Shown here piece by piece: positions 25,946-40,495 of a stretch of 64,000 nucleotides of DNA; positions within the stretch are counted from its first letter, which is position 1; each line of letters starts with the position of its first letter. The translations under genes and the position numbers were made by a program. The DNA lies in the NCBI GenBank assembly GCA_016806645.1, contig JACSYO010001618.1, positions 268,501 through 332,500 of the forward strand, read 5' to 3'. The notes below the pieces were generated by a model. The model saw only the letters and a program-made list of their open reading frames with translations, did no database searches and was not told where the DNA came from. Source of the DNA: Ophiodon elongatus. Taxonomy: Eukaryota; Chordata; Actinopteri; Perciformes; Hexagrammidae.

Positions 25946-26817
25946 TATACTGCTATTTTGACAGCTTTTCTATGTGCATGTGAATGTGACACACACATTT
26001 GCACAAACAAAACAGAGACAACTTATTTTGCTGTTGTCCCTTTACTGTGCCCTTGCTCACATCTCAACAGTTCAACAGGATCCTTTTCCATGCGTTTACA
26101 GAATCATTTTCTCAAGAAGATATTCAAATGATATTCAATGTTTTATTTTAATTTTTTTTCCCTCTAAGAAATACATAATACTTATGGCAGAGGCTGGATG
26201 TGCACAGAATAAACAGAAGTCTTATCTCAAGGCTGCAAAAAGAGGGAAGCCTGACATGGGAAGTTCTTCAGTGACCCGGAGAGCTCTGCAGCCGAGCAAT
26301 TTTGGGTTGAGGATCGGAGGGCAATGGGGTTCAAATGTGAAATTAACCATCCACATATGTACTTCATCAGCTTTAAAAGCAGCTTTAAGGCTGGTGTTTA
26401 AATACATTATATCGTCTCATTTAATGTGATTCGAAGCTGAATTTAATCGACAACCACCTACAGTAAATAACCAACAGGGCAGCATGTAAATTCAATTAAA
26501 CTTTAATGACTTGTGTATCAAGGTCAATGACTATGCATTACCTTCTTTCATTTAAACAGTCAATCTATCTGCAGTTGGTGCTCAAAAATGAAAAAGAACT
26601 CCACATTTTTTAAAGCACTCATTTGGTCAACATTTTCTTTTAGGTTTCTGTTAATGACTTATTGAGTATTTTCTTTCATCAGTTAATTAGCATTCAAATA
26701 CAAACGGTACTTAATTTCAAAGCAATTATCGCCTGATTGCCTGGCCCACATGAAAAAGTTACCCGCTCTCTGTTCTGTTAAACCCTTGTGGATTCCGGCA
26801 TGAATTGATTTACCTGT

Positions 26818-26983
<166 letters not shown>

Positions 26984-29900
26984 ACTGTTTGTTCACACAT
27001 GGTTCAGTGTGTGTAAATGTACGTGTGCCTTTGTATATAAGTACAAAAAAAACGTATACCCTTGACTGCATCCAAGTAGGTCCTTGACTGTTTTATATTT
27101 TCTCAGTCAAGCAGGCAGATAGCAAGTAGCAGGTGGACGACATCTGCTGTGCAAAGTGGAGCTCTAAATTGAAGGAAACATTGCAAACACGAGGTATTCC
27201 ATCAACATAATTACTCTCACACAAATGCACATGGGCCAGCACACACATACGCACAATGAGGATGTCTAACATTAGGCCTTCAGAGGGCTCTGGGATCACG
27301 GTATTTCTTGTAGTGGGAAGAGATAAACAGGAAATGCATTCTGCAGCAGTCAGCTCCTTCGTCCTATCAGCCCCCACTCTGCATTTATCTGCAAAAAATC
27401 CTGTGTACACATGCTGCAAAATGCCTTGAGATTTCAAAAGTTAATTACAGCATCAAATTAAGTGCATGACAAGTGCCAATAGAAGGCCAGTGGAAGGGTC
27501 TTTAATCCCCTTTGCTCCGCCGACTCGCCTCCATGGCACCTCAAACGCCACCTCAGCCACTGTTTACCAAATTAAAGAAATCCCAGCAGGAGAAGGCAAT
27601 CAACTTGCACGTGGATTTACACGACTCCATCCCCCTCACTTGTTTGTTTGTATGTTATTGAAAAGAAAGTGATGCATGATTTAATTGAATGAGGTTCCTT
27701 TTTGCAGCCAGTTTAAGGGCTAAATTTGATTGCAGTTTTAATTAACCAGCATAGTTCAACGCTTTCATCGGTCCAAGCGATTACAATTCTGAACACAATG
27801 AAGCAGCAGTCGCGTGGTGATATGGTAAAGGTGGCCGCACTGGGAATTTAGGGGCACTTTAAATCCAGGGTATGAAGACGTGCAGTTCAAGCTACAAGTT
27901 GTCATACACATTTTTTTTTAATTACACAATTTAATGTAGTTTTTTTGTAGAATGTACTGTCTGGTGTTCAGTCATTTATACAGACAGGTTATTCTGTTTT
28001 AATTTAATAATAATTATATATTTAGAATGTAATGTTGAATTGTATGCTACGGGCGTGGCTTCGGTGTGTGCGAGACGACACTTAGAGGCAACTGTTTGTT
28101 CTAAACAGCAATGACAGCTCCTAAGAGGTTAATGTGGACGCTGCAATAGCATCAGTTATATTACAACTGGAGAGTATTTCTTAATTGAAAGAAGAGCGAA
28201 AAACAACACTGAAGGTTTTTCTTAATGGAGAAGATGTTTTCTCTCTTCTCACAACTCGGTTCGGTTGGAGTTTGATTGACAGATGGTTCAATTAGAGTAG
28301 ACAACAGGATGAATAAGAGCTGGCTGGAGTGTCTGACACATTCAGCTGACCTGCAGTGCACTGGTCACAAGATTTGAACAAATAATTATAAATAGGTAAT
28401 TGTCTGTGTTTTACCTGTAATTAGTTCAGAGTTTCCAGGAAACTTCAGCGGACATTATTAGGAATTTACGAGCCCGTAAAACAAAGCATTACTCATATTA
28501 CACTGCATCTTCTATCTACCTTCTTGATGCACAGAAGATTGAAATAATTTAGTCAAATAATACCACAGCGTCCTGGCAAGGCTGGCAAATTCCCTGTGCA
28601 GAAACACACTGTGAGAGTCCTTTAGTAATGCGATTTCACCACTTGGATTTTATCTCACTAGTGCTAATAGAAAGCTTTCCCTTTATTTGAACTGTGGCCA
28701 GACATACACTCTTTGTTTCTCTGCATCTCCTTCTTTATCTTATACCTTTAACAACAAGGAGGGATGTTGAAACAGAAACAGGGGGTCCAGGGCCTCTGAT
28801 CTTGATTCTTTAAATGATATTGCCTCATTGAGATTATAGTTTGCTCCCCTGGATGTTTAATATGACTCATTACACAAATAAACAGAGTCAGTTTATAGTG
28901 CAAGTGATAACAATCATGGCCACTTATCAGATGAACAAGGGCTTCAGCGATACACAGGACTATAAGAAAGAGGCCTTTACATTTTTACTTATTTTACTAG
29001 TTTTCTACAGTTAGTTTCTTAGTATATTGACTTACACCGCAATAAAAATATCTAAAATAAAATATATTTACCCAACAACATGGCCACATTTTAACATTTT
29101 CAGTATATCAATATAACATATATCAACTATTTCATCCACTTCTTTTCATACAAACACAGGTGACACTTTTTTTATATTTTAATGTCATATTTAATTTTTC
29201 CTTCCACATTATATAATCTATCTCTTTTTAATCAAACAATGTCTCTTGGTTTCTTCCCAAAATGGCAAAGTTAGAACGAAAATTGAATGATACTTTACAT
29301 GTCTTTGTGTATATTCTGTATTTGTCCTTTGTGTAATTAAAATATATGTTTCAGTATTGCAGTGTTGTATTGGACTGCATTATATTCAGAGATGTTTGTA
29401 TTTCAAAATGTGCGCACTACGCTTTATGATATTAACTGTATATACAGTGCGATGAAGATGTGGTACAATAGGGATATTGGTTGATTTAAATGTTTATGAG
29501 TGTGATGGTGTGATGCTCAAGTTGTGACCTCCCTCTCCCCCTCTCTCGCTCTCTCTGCTGCTAATACCCAGACAAGGACGCAAGGGCGAGGCGGACATAG
29601 ACAGACCCTCACACCTTCCCCTTCCTCCCCCTCCTCCTCCCTCTCCCCCCTCCCATACTGTAAATGAGCAGCGCTGGTGTAGATCAGCTCCTCCTGGCCA
29701 AATGGGTTTTGTCAGCTCACAGAGAGCATCATCATCACGCTGCTTAGTTTAGACTGGCCCTCCGCTGGGAGGAGCGAGCTAATGCATTACAAACCACAGA
29801 CACACAAGCATACGTAGATGAACGCACACACACACACACACACAGTGTAATGAGATTCAACACATCAGAAAGACGGGTCGCTGCAGAGAGGTAGACAGAG

Positions 29901-31014
29901 GTTGGACAGAATTTAGATACACTGAAGAATAAAGTCAAGTGAAGGCTGACTTACCCCGAGCAATCACACACACACAAATGTACTCTCACTGAGACACACA
30001 TCCAGCATGTTCCTTCCTACGAGCGATACACAAAAAAAACACAAATTGGCATAGATTTACCTTCACCCCCTCAGTCTCTTACTGGCGGTACAGTTTTTGT
30101 GATACGGCACAGGGCCCTGGTGACTGTGGTAGTTTAATGCCACATTGATGAGGTCAAACACAGAGGGGACTCAGGTTAATTGGCAGCTGCTCAGTAAATC
30201 TCAGGTTGAACAATGATAACAAATCCTCCAAATGCTCGTGGGGGTAAAAAAAAAATTGATAACAAATATAGCTTCCAGTTCAGCTGAATGGAAACGTTGA
30301 GCAGTGTGACGACAGCAAGAATCTTCCCAGGAGATGTTGTCTCTCAGAATTAGGTTATGATACCACACACTAGAGGAAGGGACAATTATTGCAACTCCTC
30401 CCATCCAACCACACTTAATGATTGATAAGACGCCCTGTGGGCTCCGGACAGTTGTCGTCAGGATCAGACAAAGTCAATGATGAAAGTAGCATTCATTCAA
30501 TGATACCAATTAGTAGTCAATAAATTTGGTTATTAAAGAATTGTGACTCAAATACATACTGAGCGAGACAAAAAACTGACTTCTCAGCACTCTCAGGTGG
30601 ATAAAATATGTAAGGGTTGCACATTTTCGAAATACCCCAAACATATACTGCATCTTTGGCATACTGCAATTTCTTGTTAGTAATTGGCTGAGTGCTGCGT
30701 GTGCTGAGGAAAGTTTTTGTGATAACTTCCGTCACAACCTGGTTCAAGTAGCCTTAACAATAGTGAGACACTCCAAGATGAACACTTAACAAAATAAGCT
30801 TTATTTATCAAAGAAAACCAAATTAGACCAAATTTAAGAGTAACTACTGGTGCCACGAGTGCTTGTGGGTGCAAGAGGGAAGAATGTGTGAGAGTGGATG
30901 TTTTAAAGGTGCAACACAAAACATGAAGATAAACTAAAGCAACATACTAAAGCAAACCAATGGACGCAGCAGCAGCACAGAAACAGAGAGCAGGAGACTG
31001 CTAGTTCTAGTCCA

Positions 31015-31760
31015 ACCTGATCTCATGGGATGGAAAATAAATAGCACAACATTTTTAGGACATTCTGCGAGTCATGATAACCCATTTTAGGCTTTTCGTA
31101 TCGCATTTAGGAAAAACTTCAGTTTGGCAAAAAAATAAGTACATATAAACTAAGTAAGCTACATGACATAAGTACAAAAGAACTCAACAACCCATTGGGA
31201 CGCGGACACCAGTCTAGAACACCGGTTTCCCGATTGAAGGTGTTGTGTTTGATCCATCCACGTCCCATTCAACTCCACCTGCTATAAGTAGTCTCTCACT
31301 TTTTATACTACGTCACTTGTTCTGAGCGTAGCAGAGTGGCCCAGGTGTTCCCAGTTGTCCCTGACAATCCCCTATGTGTATTGGAAAACATGGCAACAAC
31401 AGCTAACATGGAAAGGTATGGGGCGTCACACCTTAATATCAGCCAGCAGATGTATCGGTCAGGCTTGAATAAAAAGTGAGAGAGTTTATAAATGAGACCA
31501 AATAGATGCATTTCGGCTGAGTTAACAGGCTCTCGTTATTTTCCTCTCATCAGAAAACAAACAGCTATTCTTTCAATTTCTGCCGAAGAGAGCAGTGACA
31601 GTGAACCAAAACAGTGAAGTTGTGAGCTGTTACACCAAAGCAACGAGCTAAAAGAAGCTAAAACGCTTCGCCAAGTGAGGGGAACAGCAGAGTCGGGTGA
31701 TTCTTTGTGGTTTCCGCTATGAGTGACCCCTTGCATTAGATGTGAGTCATATGAGCTGTT
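31015..31760. repeat. Dispersed repeat, shared in part with 38.0 kb
   Basis: The block GTGAACCAAAACAGTGAAGT (31600-31619) with AGCTAAAAGAAGCTAAAACG downstream resembles ATTGAACCAAAACTGTAAAG and AGCTGAAAGACATAAAGCAC at 38.09-38.16 kb. The remainder (CTGATCTCATGGGATGG, GGGACGCGGACACC and following) has the look of a dispersed fish repeat. Boundaries are estimated. Confidence 0.45.
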
Positions 31761-32838
31761 GTTCATATAAGAAATACTGAATACTGCAGCTTTGAGGACT
31801 GTCAATTTTGTTTTCACTTAAGTAACCTTTTAACAAGTGTTTCATTTAATTAATTCACATCCATTAAGCTAAAACATGTTCTCAATTCTCCGAACGTACT
31901 GGAAACGCACAATTGTGAATCCATTTGCAGTCGAAGGTCACTCAGCAAGGAAGAGAAGGATAATTTGTATTCACTTCTCTTGCGCCTTTCATTTTATGGC
32001 TTCCAGTTGTGTTGCTTTAGTCCATTATGAACCCTGTCCTGTTAGGTTGTTTGAAGTCTAAAGATCATCTGCAAAATGTTCTTTTTATCTGACCACATTT
32101 TAATTAGCTATGTATACTTCAGGGCCTCTGCTTGACTAGGACATTGCAGCATTGTATGCTCTACAGGGTATAGTAATTTATTAATAAATTAATGTGGTCA
32201 GAATACAGATACCTACCTGGAGACTTGTACTGTACACACACTGGTACGAAGGTGCAGATAACATTTTAATGAATAATATGCAAATAGGAGGTCTTCTCTT
32301 AAGATCAGCTGAAACCACTGAGCACTTTGTGTTGCTGGATTTTCACAGAATCATCCATAGGAATTTTTGGACCTCTGTTCTTCTGCCCAGAAGCTCCCAC
32401 GTCCTTGCAGCGTCTGAGAAACATCAGAAAACAACAGTTTTCCCAGTGGAGACCTTATCTGTGAGAGGTGGTTGTGTAATAGTATTTTCCAGGCTGGTCC
32501 TGCAAGTCACCCTGTCTGGAGCAAACAGAGAAAAAAAACTGAGAAAGAGACAGCTAGAGAGGACAGGGGGACAAAGGAAACAGAATTATGAATAGAAGGT
32601 TATTGGCCTTATCATGCTTACATGCTGGGTTTTCTGTACAGTGCCTTTCAGCAGGGTGCTGTTACTGAAGCGAGGACTTAACTGAAGGCAGGAATACACA
32701 AATATATATATCTTTTTTTTTCTTTTTTTTTTACAAATGGAACCACATCACACCATTGTTTGCTTTTTTTCTTGTCTTGGTAGAAACTGTGCAATTCAGA
32801 TCTCAACAGCTTCCATTTTTCTTCTTTTCTCTCGCGGC

Positions 32839-32842
<4 letters not shown>

Positions 32843-32884
<42 letters not shown>
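32843..32884. repeat. (CA)n microsatellite
   Basis: CA run of about 42 bases. Confidence 0.95.
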
Positions 32885-32889
<5 letters not shown>

Positions 32890-35039
32890 TATAATTTTTC
32901 AGAATACTTCCCACATCTCTCCATCCACATTCTCTTACACACAGAGATAGCAGCACATGTATAATTGCAGTGTGCAACAGTGCGCACCTTAGAGGAAATA
33001 ATTACCACCATAAAAAGAGCAATTACTAACCTGGCAGAGAGTTGCAGTGGATTTTAATGCTTCTGCCAGTAACGTCTGCTCACATCCCGCTCTTTGTTTG
33101 TTTGACTAATGGTTTCTTTTGAAGGATAAACAAGCCACATTTACCAATACCAAAATGCTGTCTGTTTTGCACAAACATTTAGATGTAAAAACACGGCTTG
33201 CAGGTTCTGTGACAATCAGAGTGAGCATTGAATGCTAGGAAGAGAAACAGGGCTAAAGGTTAATGTGAGTTTGATTCATGTAACCAAATATTAAAGAGCT
33301 TTATATAAATTGACTGTTGAGAAAAACCTGCTTCAAATCAATGCTTAATATCCAGTTTTGATTAGCTCATGTGTCATTTCGATCCCTTTAATGTGTTATG
33401 AATAAATGCTTGCCAAACCAGCTCTCAGTGTTGGACACTTATTCATTTTCTTCGTAAACGTCATTATGAGAGGATCACTAGAATGATAGGAAGACCGGAG
33501 TGAGTGAGGGGTTTTGCATTACAACCTCTCAGCTCTGCGTGCAGAAAATGAAAGTATGCACATACTGTTGTCACATACACCATTAACAGAAAAAAGGGGA
33601 AATAACTGCAGCAATTTCTTTTTACTACTTCCGAAAAATCACTTTGTTGTAGATTTAATCACAATCTGTTTCTCTACCTTCTTCAGAGAATGCGACCATC
33701 CATCAAAGCTGTCCTGACTTCACCACAGCATTCACTAGTCATCTCACAACTATGGTCTCTGGGCTTCAATGGTCTGATTGATTTTACAAGACAGCTACAG
33801 GGGATTATCACTTGTCATCATATCCTGCGTGTAATTGTACAGTATTGACTAATGCTAACCCGTAGTCAAAGTAAGAATGAGTAACCATCCCTCAGTCATC
33901 ACTGGTCATTTGGTAAAAGTCAAGTGTAGAAGATCAATGTATCTAACCTGCGGCACAAACTAGGCTCAAGATTAATGGACATTTTGAAACGGGGTTCCTT
34001 TTTGTAGTAAGCCATCTTTAATAATGAGCTTTTAAGTTGTAAATAATGGCTTTATGAATGCTATATAGATCCAATGATGAAATAATTAAAAGGGGAAAAA
34101 GTTATACAAAGGAAATGGTTGATTTGAGGCAAACTGAGTTTATTAGAGATACAATGTTACAGTTGTGAATATTTGTCAGGGATCAGATCTACAATATGAA
34201 ACAACATTAACTAAATATATTAAAGCCACAAGCTGCTTCAACAAATCAAAAGATGGGCCAAACGTCTGAAATAATTACCACGTCAATAACTAATAAAAAC
34301 ATGTAGGTCAAAGTCCATAGAATACAAAGTAAAGTAGAAAAAATAAATAGGAAAATGAGTTACAAAAGAAATGGACTAGAAATAAGTATTTTATTTTTTT
34401 ACAATAAGACAGGAGCAGGTCAGATCATACAAAACCCAGACAGTGTTACGCCCGGTCTAGGGGAAGCCCGAGGTCCTTACAGAAACGTATGGCTCTTTAA
34501 TAATGACGTTTCTTTAACATTTGCAACTGCAGAGTTTAAGGTTTCAGTTGCCTTGATTAATTACTCTTTATCAGTGACAAAATAATGAGTAGTGATAATA
34601 TTTAAAAAATACGCTTTAAGAGTATTGAGAATTAATAATAATAATACACAGATTTAAGGGTCACAACTATATCCATATTCTAATATTTGAAGTTTCTGAG
34701 CATTACAGTCAGGATATAAGATATTGTAATGATAAAATAATGTATATATAGGTAAACAAACAGATACATATAGAAACATATATAGACAGAAAATATTAAA
34801 CAGAATTAGAAGAGAGAAAAAGATTAAAGATGACAGAGAAGTTATAGTCTGATGCATTATGACAGATGCTAATTCAAGATTAATTTACAAACAAAAATAT
34901 GCATTTTTTAAAGTTTTTAAGTCAAACACCTCTACACAGCTATGTATTGAAATGGATAAGGATTGGAGACAGACGGTCATTCTTTTGACCGCTGTTTTAC
35001 TTTAAATTAACATACTGGTATATTGTTATGCTCTAGGGA

Positions 35040-35590
35040 TGGAAATGCCAATATGACAATTAGAATACCTCTTTGGTCAAGACTGATATACCTCAGATGG
35101 ATTGCTATGAAATATTTTACTGACATTCATGGCCAGGAGAGGATGAATCCTAATGACTTTGGTGATCCCCTTACCTTTCCTCTAGCACCACCATAAGATT
35201 CAAGTTTGAGGTTTTAAGTGAAATATCTCAACAACTATTAGATGGATTATCATGAAATTTAGTTCAGCTCACACATGTTGCCCTTAGCCTGAATTGTAAC
35301 AACTCTGCGCCATCATCAGGTCAAAAATGTATGACTAAACACCTGTAAAACTAATCATGTACCCATTATCCTCTGTTGTACTTTGTGTATACTGCTCATT
35401 AGCAAATAACATAATGCTAGCACACTAAATTAAGATGGTTTACGCGGTGAGCATTACACCTGTTGCACATCAGCGTGTTAGCATTGTCATTGTGAGCATG
35501 CTAGCATGCTGACGTTAGTGTTTAGCTCTAAGCACCGCTGTGCCTAAGTGCAGCCTCACGGAGCCGCCATCACAGCTGCAGACAAATCTT
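35040..35590 (+). repeat. Dispersed repeat family C (CAACAACTATT-GATGGATT type)
   Basis: Contains GATGAATCCTAATGACTTTG, TCTCAACAACTATTAGATGG, GCCATCATCAGGTCAAAAAT, a CATGCTAGCATGCTGACGTT segment, and ends AAGCACCGCTGTGCCTAAGT followed by GCAGCCTCACGGAGC. The start and end blocks recur at 49.7-49.9 kb, which shows directly that it is repetitive. I know it as widespread in percomorph fishes. Confidence 0.7.
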
Positions 35591-37969
35591 GCTCATTAAA
35601 GGAAAGACTCATTAATAGTAAAACTAACAGTGAGCATTTGATAGTTTTGCCCAAGACTGCTGCTAAAAAAAGTCACAACTTGCTATTCTATCTAGTGTAT
35701 TTCTGTAGCATCACTGTAGGCCTATATTTTCAAGCGAGTTTGGGAGGGAGGCCAGGCTTTAAATACTACAAGAACACACTCATGATCACATTCCCACGAT
35801 TTAGCACACTAACAGATTGCTTGCTGGGTTAGGGAGCGATCAGCATCGCTCCTGCTAACGGTTTAAGTAACACAATCTGGTGTCTAATTTCAAACAGCTG
35901 TCTGCTCTGCCACAGGACAGGAGTGGGGGCGGAGGGCCAGAAACACCTTGATGATTCACGGCCTGCGAAATGAAGATGAATATTTTATATGAACTGGCAT
36001 TAAGAGGTTTCAACATAGTCATCCAGATCAAACACAACAGCCTGGCAACACAGTTCTCCACTGTCTGTCTGCGAGGCTGCCGGCTGTAATGCGGTCAATT
36101 ATATAGTGGGCCGGCGTAGAGTTGAGGTTTAATATGCATGAGTAGTGGAAGTTAATGACACAAATTAACTGATACCTGTATTTTAATCAGTAGTGGTTGG
36201 TTGCATTTGAAGATGCTCTTCTTTATATTACATTTTATTTTGAACACATTTATGTGTTCAAATATTTCATGTAATTGCCTGAAATACTGTATAATTTCAA
36301 TTTATTGCACAAATGAGGAATTGGATTTAATTTTTGTCTTGATTTAAAGTTCTTAATCCTGTTAGCTAATGTGGAGTGCATGTTATAACGGATGCATGCG
36401 TGTCAGCGTACATAAGCGCCATCCCACAGCATGTGTACGCCTCCCTGTCTGTTCCCTCCCTAACTAGGTTTGCAGGGGTAAATTGAGTGTGTGACTGCGT
36501 ATAATTCACTCTCAGAACAGCCCCATTTCCCTCTGCCTGCCTGCTTGGTCACACTGATTCAATGCACCAGCAGCAGCACAAAATCCATACCAATAAATTT
36601 CACCTCCGAGGGGTTACGTGTCCCATCAGCCGGGGATGCCCCTGCTAGAAACCAAACCATAGCTGGTTAGCCACAAAGCAGGCTGCAATTGCCCCTCGGT
36701 CCTGTTCTCAGGGTGCTTTTCCCCTTTTTTCCCATCAAAGTTTATTGTTATGATACTTAACCTGGGCATGCGCTTTCAGAACACATCCACACTCATCCGC
36801 CACTGTCATCAATGTGTTTTTAATATGTTGTTAAATCAAGGCAAACCCACAGGGCTGAGTGCGTCGGTCATTTCATGTGGTCTGTAATGGCCAAACGCTG
36901 TCTCCATGATTGATTTGGCTTATTTGACGTGCATCTCGACGAGGGTCACAGGCCAGACTTAGATCAGCCGCAGCAGTCAGCCTCAGATGTGATGCAGGCA
37001 CCATTTCTACAAGAAGCAATCTGGATTTTATACATAACAGTCCCTTCACACACCATTAACCTGCCCAGGGTCTTCATGTCATTATCGATTCTCAAAGGCT
37101 ACATGGGCTGTAAACATTTCTGATGCCCTTCAGAGATGTCGCTCCTCATCATCCTGGCACACCCAAATGTGCAAGAAGAAGATGCATGTCATCTTACTGT
37201 GTTTCTTCATGTGTGTGTGAGTTTGTGGGCTGCATGGGTGTGTTGCATGAAAAATGGCGGTAGAAATCCATGCTGTTACTGAAACAGTCGTGCACTGCTT
37301 TCACACTGGAGAGCCACTGAGGACAACAAAGGCGGCCAAAGTGAGAGCCGAGTGATTCAACAGTCTGTCGACAGTTTGGTCATTTTTCAGGTTGGAGCCA
37401 CGAGCGCTCCCTCGTCCCTGAGCTGAGATCCCTTAGAGTCCTTATTAATATTCACAGATGAGATTAGAGTTTAGCAAAACATTATCACTGCTGATTAACT
37501 GGGGATTGCAGCGAGGGACAGATTTTCCCTGGCATTTCGATTCATGTTTTGATTTTGCAAGCATGTTGAACTCTGGATGCGGTGCCTCACCAAGGCACTA
37601 ATTAATGGTAATGAGTCTAACGGCAAAGATAACAGCAGTGTCCCTTTCTCTATATTACCCACAAAAGGGAATAGTCCATATTAAAAGACCAGGCTATATG
37701 GGGCTATAACCAAGACATTACCGGAAGTTTGACAAACAACATTCTGTCTAATATCCTTTATCTGGCTGCTGTTTCTCCCATTCTCTGACCCAAGCATTGT
37801 TCATGTTGCTCACATCACACCAGATGTGATAACTTGAACCTGCAGTGGATAGTTTTTGGTCACTAAACAAGCTGTGCACACAACACTAACATATCCTCAC
37901 TTTTTAAGTTGATATGCCAAACTGTATGCTGTCAGCCATCTGATAAAAGTAAGTCCAATATTCCCCCTC

Positions 37970-38260
37970 TATCCTTTTATAGTTATTTAGGTGGCGCTAA
38001 CTTTGTCTGTTTACTCTTTGATTATGCGCAGGTAACGTAGTTGGTTTTTAGAGCTTTTAAGCTGAAAACAACGCTGATGAGAGCTGTTAGATTGAACCAA
38101 AACTGTAAAGTTGTGGCCCAGAAAAAACAAATCAATGAGCTGAAAGACATAAAGCACTGTAGAGCAGAGAGTGTTAATAATGTGATCCATTTTATTGATT
38201 TTACTAACTTCAGTGGTTACCTTCTTCAGTCGATAGTAGATGAGCCAATAAGGTGATTAT
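37970..38260 (+). repeat. Dispersed repeat, related to 31.6 kb
   Basis: Carries the block ATTGAACCAAAACTGTAAAG (38091-38110) followed by GAGCTGAAAGACATAAAGCA, shared with the copy near 31.6 kb. The open frame here (64-71 codons) is best explained as repeat sequence rather than a gene. Confidence 0.45.
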
Positions 38261-40094
38261 ATATCTGGGTGTCTCTATAGCTTACGTGACCAGGAGCTTA
38301 ATTCAGAGCGAATGTGAGCGGGACTCCTACTTGGAATATTCTCTCACTAGAGTCAACTTTTTTGTGTTGCAGGTTTGTTGACATGTCAGCTGTGTTGTTT
38401 GTTAATTGATCTGCTATTCTGTCAATCATTTTTCAGTTTTCCTGTTGTTTCCTTTATTAATTGTTTATTTCTGCATCTGCCTGCCTTCTTTCTGCACTTG
38501 GGTCCTATTTACTGATCCTATCAAATATGATCAATGTTTTTAACTAAACTTAGTACTTCAGAATCATCAAAGTATTTGTAGTAGACGCACTACACACATT
38601 TAAAATGTACTTATGAAAGGCATTGTTAATAAGTGTATTTATTAAAAAGTTCCATAGCCTAATCAATCAATTATTAAGCCCCAAACTAGCCACAGCAAAA
38701 AAAGAAAATCAAATCTAATACAGGAGGCCGCATGCTCCCTGAATTGTGCTATCCTTATAAACTTGACCTTAAACCTCATGAATGACTGTTGTTTTAGATA
38801 TGTCGTTACCTTCTGGGAAATCACAAAATACCATCCAGCTCAGGAAGTGATATACTTGATAGATATCCACGCGTTTCATGCTGTCACTTGGTCACTAATG
38901 GACCAATAAACAGGATGATGGCAAGAGATGGAAGATGATCGAGTAAATGTCTCTTCCGCTCTCTCCAGCGAACATGGTTGACTGTTATCACGCCTCACTT
39001 CAAATCCATACTCCTGTTATGGATGATATGCCGTATGCCTCCCATTAAAGTCTCCAGAGCAATGGCCCACCTAATAGTTAATGTGTATTTTATGCTGCAG
39101 TTAATATCTCCATATAACATTAGCAATAGCCTTATTATATAAAACAATTAATGCTTAAAAGAGTGTATGAGAATAGATGATAGCCTTAGCATTAATACTG
39201 AAGTTGACTTGTCATGCATTGATTCATGGTGAAGACTGTCTTCTATTCAATGAGGTTTGACCACGTTGAGGTGGGTGCCTTTATGTTTGGGTATTGTGTG
39301 TGAGTGATGCAGCAAATTGTCCATTTGCAGTATATCCGATGGGCTCAGGGATGTCATTAGTCACAGCGTGCTCGTTCTCATTAAATGGCCCAGTCGCCAT
39401 GGCAGCCCCACAAAGGCCAACCCCTCCCTCTCCTACAGCGCACGGAGAGTGACAGGCCAATTAGAGCAGGGCGCTGTGACATGCAGTCTGCTGTGATTAT
39501 GGCTCTGAGGAGAGAGAAGCCAGGCAGGGGACACCATACACCGGCAAGGTCCCAACAAGATCCATCTCCGACTAAACGCGATGAGCCGGGGCCCTGGAGG
39601 TCATGTCTGCTGCAGGAGCGCGACATCCTCATCCCTCCATTACATGTGGCACCTGCCATCAAGAGCAGTTAGCTACGATACCAATGGAGAGAGCAGTATA
39701 AACTACACCACCCAGAGGGGCTTTGGGCACACATCAGACGCCGACAGGTTGATTGTCCTGCGTTATTCTGTGTTGGAGATCTTCATCACCTGTCACACAC
39801 TGCTTTGCTACAATCCTCTCAAGTCTGCATCTTCTGGGGCGTCATGGAGGGAGAGTGAAGGAGATATTTTAATCTGGGCAATGATGACATCGAGTGTGGC
39901 ATTGAACCTGTCAGCTTTTCTCTCTGATGCATTCAAGGTATAACAAACACAATGAGACAGAGACAACATATAGACACGCAACTGATATGAAAACTGTTAA
40001 GCGATATGAAAAGAAAGTAAACTGCCACATAATCTACCATTATCTCTGCACATGCTGCGATAGAATAGAATAGTAGCCAAAAAAATCTCGGTTA

Positions 40095-40495
40095 CATTTA
40101 GTAGCTGTTCTGGAGCTTTCGGTCGTATCACAGGAGCTTCTTCAGCAGTGTTATTTTTTTTCTTTGAATTGTTCAATGTTCAAGTTTTCATTTTCTGAAC
40201 GCTTTAAGAATTTCTTAATCCTTAAAGCGTAACTGCTCTAAATTTAGATTGAAAGTTCCTCCCCTGAATCAGCGGACAAACACAGTCTCAATATAAGGTC
40301 CATTTAGTAGCTGTTTTACAGCGTTCATTCATCACACAATCAAGCAGAACAAGCAATCTCATTTCAATCTAAATTTTTAAGCCAATATGGATCCTCAATG
40401 TGCTAAAAAAATGGGTATTTAAGCATCTACATTTCTATGGCAACTGGGCAAAATTGGCTGAGGAAGATTGAAATCCCCAGAACAGCTACATGGCC
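40095..40495. mobile_element. Short element with imperfect inverted termini (MITE-like)
   Basis: The left end reads AGTAGCTGTTCTGGAGCTTT (40100-40119) and the right end, reverse-complemented, reads ATGTAGCTGTTCTGGGGATT (from about 40493). The shared 12-base core is TAGCTGTTCTGG. A further direct copy of the left motif (ATTTAGTAGCTGTTTTACAG) is internal at about 40303. There is no coding capacity. A non-autonomous DNA transposon is the simplest reading. Confidence 0.5.

Noticed and set aside
31197..31268. tRNA-like segment: GGGACG pairs with CGTCCC about 70 bases away, with a GTGTTTGATCC box-B-like motif
   Set aside because: D and anticodon arms do not fold properly and it lies inside a dispersed repeat; at best a decayed tRNA-derived relic.
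39381..39672. Open frames of 93-95 codons on both strands in a GC-rich segment
   Set aside because: No domain similarity, no splice or start context, and both strands equally open. It may be conserved non-coding sequence but not a supported gene.
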